DNA of 64,000 nt, taken from Pseudodesulfovibrio profundus. Lineage in GTDB: Bacteria > Desulfobacterota > Desulfovibrionia > Desulfovibrionales > Desulfovibrionaceae. Positions 61,830 through 64,000 of the stretch are shown one piece after another. Position 1 is the stretch's first letter. The number at the start of each line of letters is the position of its first letter. The stretch is from the NCBI RefSeq assembly GCF_900217235.1, contig NZ_LT907975.1:2641001-2705000 (forward strand). The letters are read 5' to 3'. The notes below the pieces were generated by a model. The model ran no database searches. It saw nothing but the letters and a program-made list of their open reading frames with translations, and was not told where the DNA came from. Both the position numbers and the translations under genes were made by a program.

Positions 61830-62917
61830 AATGCCCCCTGTGTAACGAAACCGAAGCTATTCTCATATACTCCAATGCTGCTGTTCCGGCTTTTCAAAAC
61901 AGGGTGTACGAAAATAAAAACGACGCTTTGAACACCCCATGTTTCCCGGTGGAACTCATGCAATGCACCTCTTGTGGCTTTGCATGGAACCATTTGTTTC
62001 ACCCTGAGGTCATGGAATATGATGAATCTTATCAAAATGAGCAAGCGCACTCCTTGGCTTTCCAAAAACACCTGAATGACACGCTTGGAGTGGTTAATAG
62101 TATCGCTAAGCCAGGACAAAACGTCATTGAAATAGGTTGTGGAAAGGGTGTTTTTTTGAGCATGATCCGGGATGCCGGTTACAAAGTCACAGGCTACGAC
62201 CCGGCCCATGAAGGCAACGATCCCGATGTTGTGTCGGAATATTTCAACAAAGAACTTGATGTGACTCCAGGGGATATTGTCGTTCTGCGCCACACACTGG
62301 AGCATGTGGCGGCTCCTGTTGAGTTCCTTCATGCCATCTGTGAGGCCAACGGGTTCACTGGTAAAATACTGATCGAAGTCCCTCGATTCGAATGGATTGT
62401 TCAAAGGCGGGCTTTTTGGGACATCTTTCATGAGCACTGTAATTATTTCACGGAATCCTCTATTGCTGGCCTTTTTGATGAATGCTCCGTAGTTCCGTGT
62501 TTTGAAGATCAATATATGTGGATAATCGCCGATATCAATAAGCTCAGAGAATTCACATCTTGCAAAAAAAGCTGCCAAGCTACAGTCGATCCCAACATCT
62601 TTTCTGATGAAGTGGAGCGGCTGAAGAAGTATGTGGCCCTTCGCCCTGGTTGCCTGATATGGGGTGCTGGTGCAAAAGGGATTGCATTCGCCAATCAGGT
62701 CGATCCTCAAGGGACGGTGCTTGGCGGAATCGTCGACATCAGCCCTAAAAAACAAGGCCGTTATGCGGCTAAAAGTGGTCACTTAATATTATCGCCCGAT
62801 GAGCTGCGAGATCATGAAAATGCAGACATCATCATAATGAACGAAAATTACAAAGATGAAATACAAGCCATGTGCGAAAGAAATCCTAACGCACTGCTGA
62901 CATTAGGAGAAATATGA
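61826..62917 (+). CDS. Sugar C-methyltransferase-like protein
   Basis: A 363-residue protein with three expected parts. An N-terminal zinc-binding region has CPLCNETEAI and MQCTSCGFAWN, the SAM domain has NVIEIGCGKGVFLSMI at ~95-110, and a C-terminal region has RPGCLIWGAGAKGIAFANQV. This is the layout of NDP-hexose C-methyltransferases (TylC3-like), where the C-terminal domain binds the sugar nucleotide. The ATG shares bases with the preceding stop, and the stop overlaps the next gene. Confidence 0.86.
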   Translation: MKCPLCNETEAILIYSNAAVPAFQNRVYENKNDALNTPCFPVELMQCTSCGFAWNHLFHPEVMEYDESYQNEQAHSLAFQKHLNDTLGVVNSIAKPGQNVIEIGCGKGVFLSMIRDAGYKVTGYDPAHEGNDPDVVSEYFNKELDVTPGDIVVLRHTLEHVAAPVEFLHAICEANGFTGKILIEVPRFEWIVQRRAFWDIFHEHCNYFTESSIAGLFDECSVVPCFEDQYMWIIADINKLREFTSCKKSCQATVDPNIFSDEVERLKKYVALRPGCLIWGAGAKGIAFANQVDPQGTVLGGIVDISPKKQGRYAAKSGHLILSPDELRDHENADIIIMNENYKDEIQAMCERNPNALLTLGEI

Positions 62918-63654
62918 GCAATCCAATTGAAGATTTCAAGAAAGAACGGCAAGAACGCATTAACGCGCAGGGCAGCAATGAGAAACTGAAATCAGCTGCA
63001 GACAGTTTTATGCGTGAGTCGATCAAGACAGGATATTCATACAACTTTCATTGGCTCGGGCGTCCCATCATACAGTATCCTCAAGATATCATCGCAATGC
63101 AGGAACTCATATGGAATGTGCAGCCTGATATTATTATTGAGACCGGTATCGCACATGGTGGAACTGTGTTGTTTCACGCCTCAATGCTGCAGCTTTTGGG
63201 CGGCGAAAGAAAAACCGTTAGTATTGATATCGATATTCGCGACCACAATCGTGCCGAAATTGAGGCACATCCCATGTGTAAGAACGTCACCATGTTGCAA
63301 GGTTCTTCCATCGACTCCGAGATTGTGGAATCAGCCTTCGACCTTGCCAAGGGGTGCGAGAACCCCATGGTGATTCTTGACTCTAATCATACCCATGAAC
63401 ATGTCCTTGAAGAAATGAAATTATACTCACCTCTTGTCAAAAAAGGTTCATACATGGTTGTTTTCGACACGGTCATTGAAGAACTCCCGGAAGAAGCGTC
63501 TGCCGATCGTCCGTGGGCGCCTGGTAATAACCCCATGACTGCTGTTGACGAATTCCTGAAGACAAATGACCGCTTTGTGCGTGACACGGACATTGACAAC
63601 AAACTCATGTTTTCAGTCGCTCCTCGCGGCTACTTGAAATGCATCAAAGATTGA
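62914..63654 (+). CDS. CmcI/cephalosporin-hydroxylase-family protein
   Basis: A 246-residue protein of the CmcI family (PF04989). Typical segments are YSYNFHWLGRPIIQYPQDI, DIIIETGIAHGGTVLF (SAM-binding-like), MVILDSNHTHEHVLEEM and PWAPGNNPMTAVDEFL. Members are found as methyltransferase-like enzymes in antibiotic and polysaccharide loci. Here the ATG overlaps the methyltransferase stop by four bases, so a role in modifying the same sugar is inferred. Confidence 0.87.
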   Translation: MSNPIEDFKKERQERINAQGSNEKLKSAADSFMRESIKTGYSYNFHWLGRPIIQYPQDIIAMQELIWNVQPDIIIETGIAHGGTVLFHASMLQLLGGERKTVSIDIDIRDHNRAEIEAHPMCKNVTMLQGSSIDSEIVESAFDLAKGCENPMVILDSNHTHEHVLEEMKLYSPLVKKGSYMVVFDTVIEELPEEASADRPWAPGNNPMTAVDEFLKTNDRFVRDTDIDNKLMFSVAPRGYLKCIKD

Positions 63655-63756
63655 TAGGTGTTATTCAAGGGCTTCAAGGCCAGGGTAGGCGCTCTTTGAC
63701 CCCCAAGGTGTTGTTGAGCGTGCCTTCCTCTCAGGACCATGATTAATTGAAAATCC

Positions 63757-63803
63757 GGCTTTCACTCTCTGGATATAATTATCCTATCTAGAGGGTGAAA
63801 GCC
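63757..63803 (+). repeat. Long inverted repeat downstream of the sugar operon
   Basis: GGCTTTCACTCTCT (63757-63770) and AGAGGGTGAAAGCC (63790-63803) pair with one G-U and a 19-nt loop. A second, weaker hairpin (CACTCT near 63857 with AGAGTG near 63880) lies after it and reuses the word TTTCACTC. Neither has a strong T-run. The 63655-64000 gap holds no gene. Confidence 0.6.
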
Positions 63804-63931
63804 TGCTCAATCTCGGATCGCAGACTGATCGACCTATGGGTATGAAGTTCGCTGCACTCTTTCACTCCGTTTTACAACTAGAGTGTGGCTTTTTCGCTAT
63901 TGGTCATTTTTCGGTAACAAGAGATAAAATC

Positions 63932-64000
63932 TGAATGCCGCTTTGCGGCGATTTATTGGATGGCTTCGCCTCTGGCGGCCAAAGGGCGAGCCCCTTTGGA
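63932..64000 (+). repeat. Dispersed 69-nt repeat, copy B (runs to window end)
   Basis: The same element as at 60403-60471, in the same orientation, with five transitions among 69 positions. It is cut by the end of the window, so its true length is unknown. The two copies flank the sugar-modification operon. Confidence 0.8.

Noticed and set aside
1-64000. CRISPR array, prophage, insertion sequence or defence system
   Set aside because: I saw no regularly spaced short repeats and no cas, integrase, transposase or restriction genes.

Overview
The window is about 64 kb of chromosome from an anaerobic sulfate-reducer-like deltaproteobacterium, most likely a Desulfovibrionaceae member close to Pseudodesulfovibrio. 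The assignment is inferred from gene content: rubrerythrin, desulfoferrodoxin, rubredoxin and rubredoxin:oxygen oxidoreductase sit together behind a PerR-type regulator, a chemoreceptor carries its own c-type heme motif, menaquinone is made by the futalosine route, and LPS assembly genes show a Gram-negative envelope. I saw no rRNA, tRNA, CRISPR array, prophage or insertion sequence.

Layout. 0-3 kb: the end of an outer-membrane protein gene, a CreA/Nif11 pair and a GAF-PAS-GGDEF diguanylate cyclase. 3-10.4 kb: quinone and nucleotide metabolism (ubiE, mqnB, a polyprenyl diphosphate synthase, a PurS-PurL fusion) and a nucleotide-sugar dehydrogenase. 10.5-17 kb: oxygen sensing and defence, with a tetraheme cytochrome, a heme-containing chemoreceptor, perR, rbr, dfx, a two-domain rubredoxin and roo. 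17-25.9 kb: envelope genes (a vWA-OmpA fusion, hldD, lptD), mutL and alr. 26-30.2 kb: a phosphate module (PhoR-like kinase, PiT transporter, PhoU-like protein) behind an array of Pho-box-like repeats. 30.2-35.7 kb: an HD-GYP protein behind two adjacent palindromes, a periplasmic binding protein, ilvD, a YHS protein and a standalone PocR-domain protein. 35.7-43.2 kb: a fused CobD-CobQ cobalamin enzyme, a DJ-1/PfpI protein, lepA, lepB and a methyltransferase. 43.3-48.2 kb: leuS, nusB, ribH and ribBA on the minus strand. 48.4-55.6 kb: a membrane diguanylate cyclase, a glycosyltransferase, then lptE, holA, radC, an acylphosphatase and lon. 55.7-58.2 kb: a tightly coupled operon of two paralogous TPR proteins around an unrecognised protein. 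58.5-60.3 kb: an FmdB protein, hemC and a small unknown gene. 60.4-64 kb: an apparently AT-richer, transferred-looking stretch holding a three-gene sugar-modification operon between two direct copies of a 69-nt repeat.

How the genes work together. The 10.5-17 kb block can sense oxygen or redox state (heme chemoreceptor), regulate the response (PerR) and reduce superoxide, peroxide and oxygen (desulfoferrodoxin, rubrerythrin, flavodiiron enzyme) with electrons carried by rubredoxin. The phosphate module couples a kinase to a low-affinity transporter and its PhoU-like partner. Three cyclic-di-GMP genes (two GGDEF, one HD-GYP) are scattered through the window.

The features I find most worth following up are the in-frame double rubredoxin with a good internal ribosome binding site, the TPR-unknown-TPR operon, the cytochrome plus heme-chemoreceptor pair, the standalone PocR protein beside the CobD-CobQ fusion, the 11-bp-phased Pho-box array, the double palindrome before the HD-GYP operon, and the 69-nt repeats around the sugar cluster. 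All identifications come from reading translated sequence and motifs by eye, without database searches.
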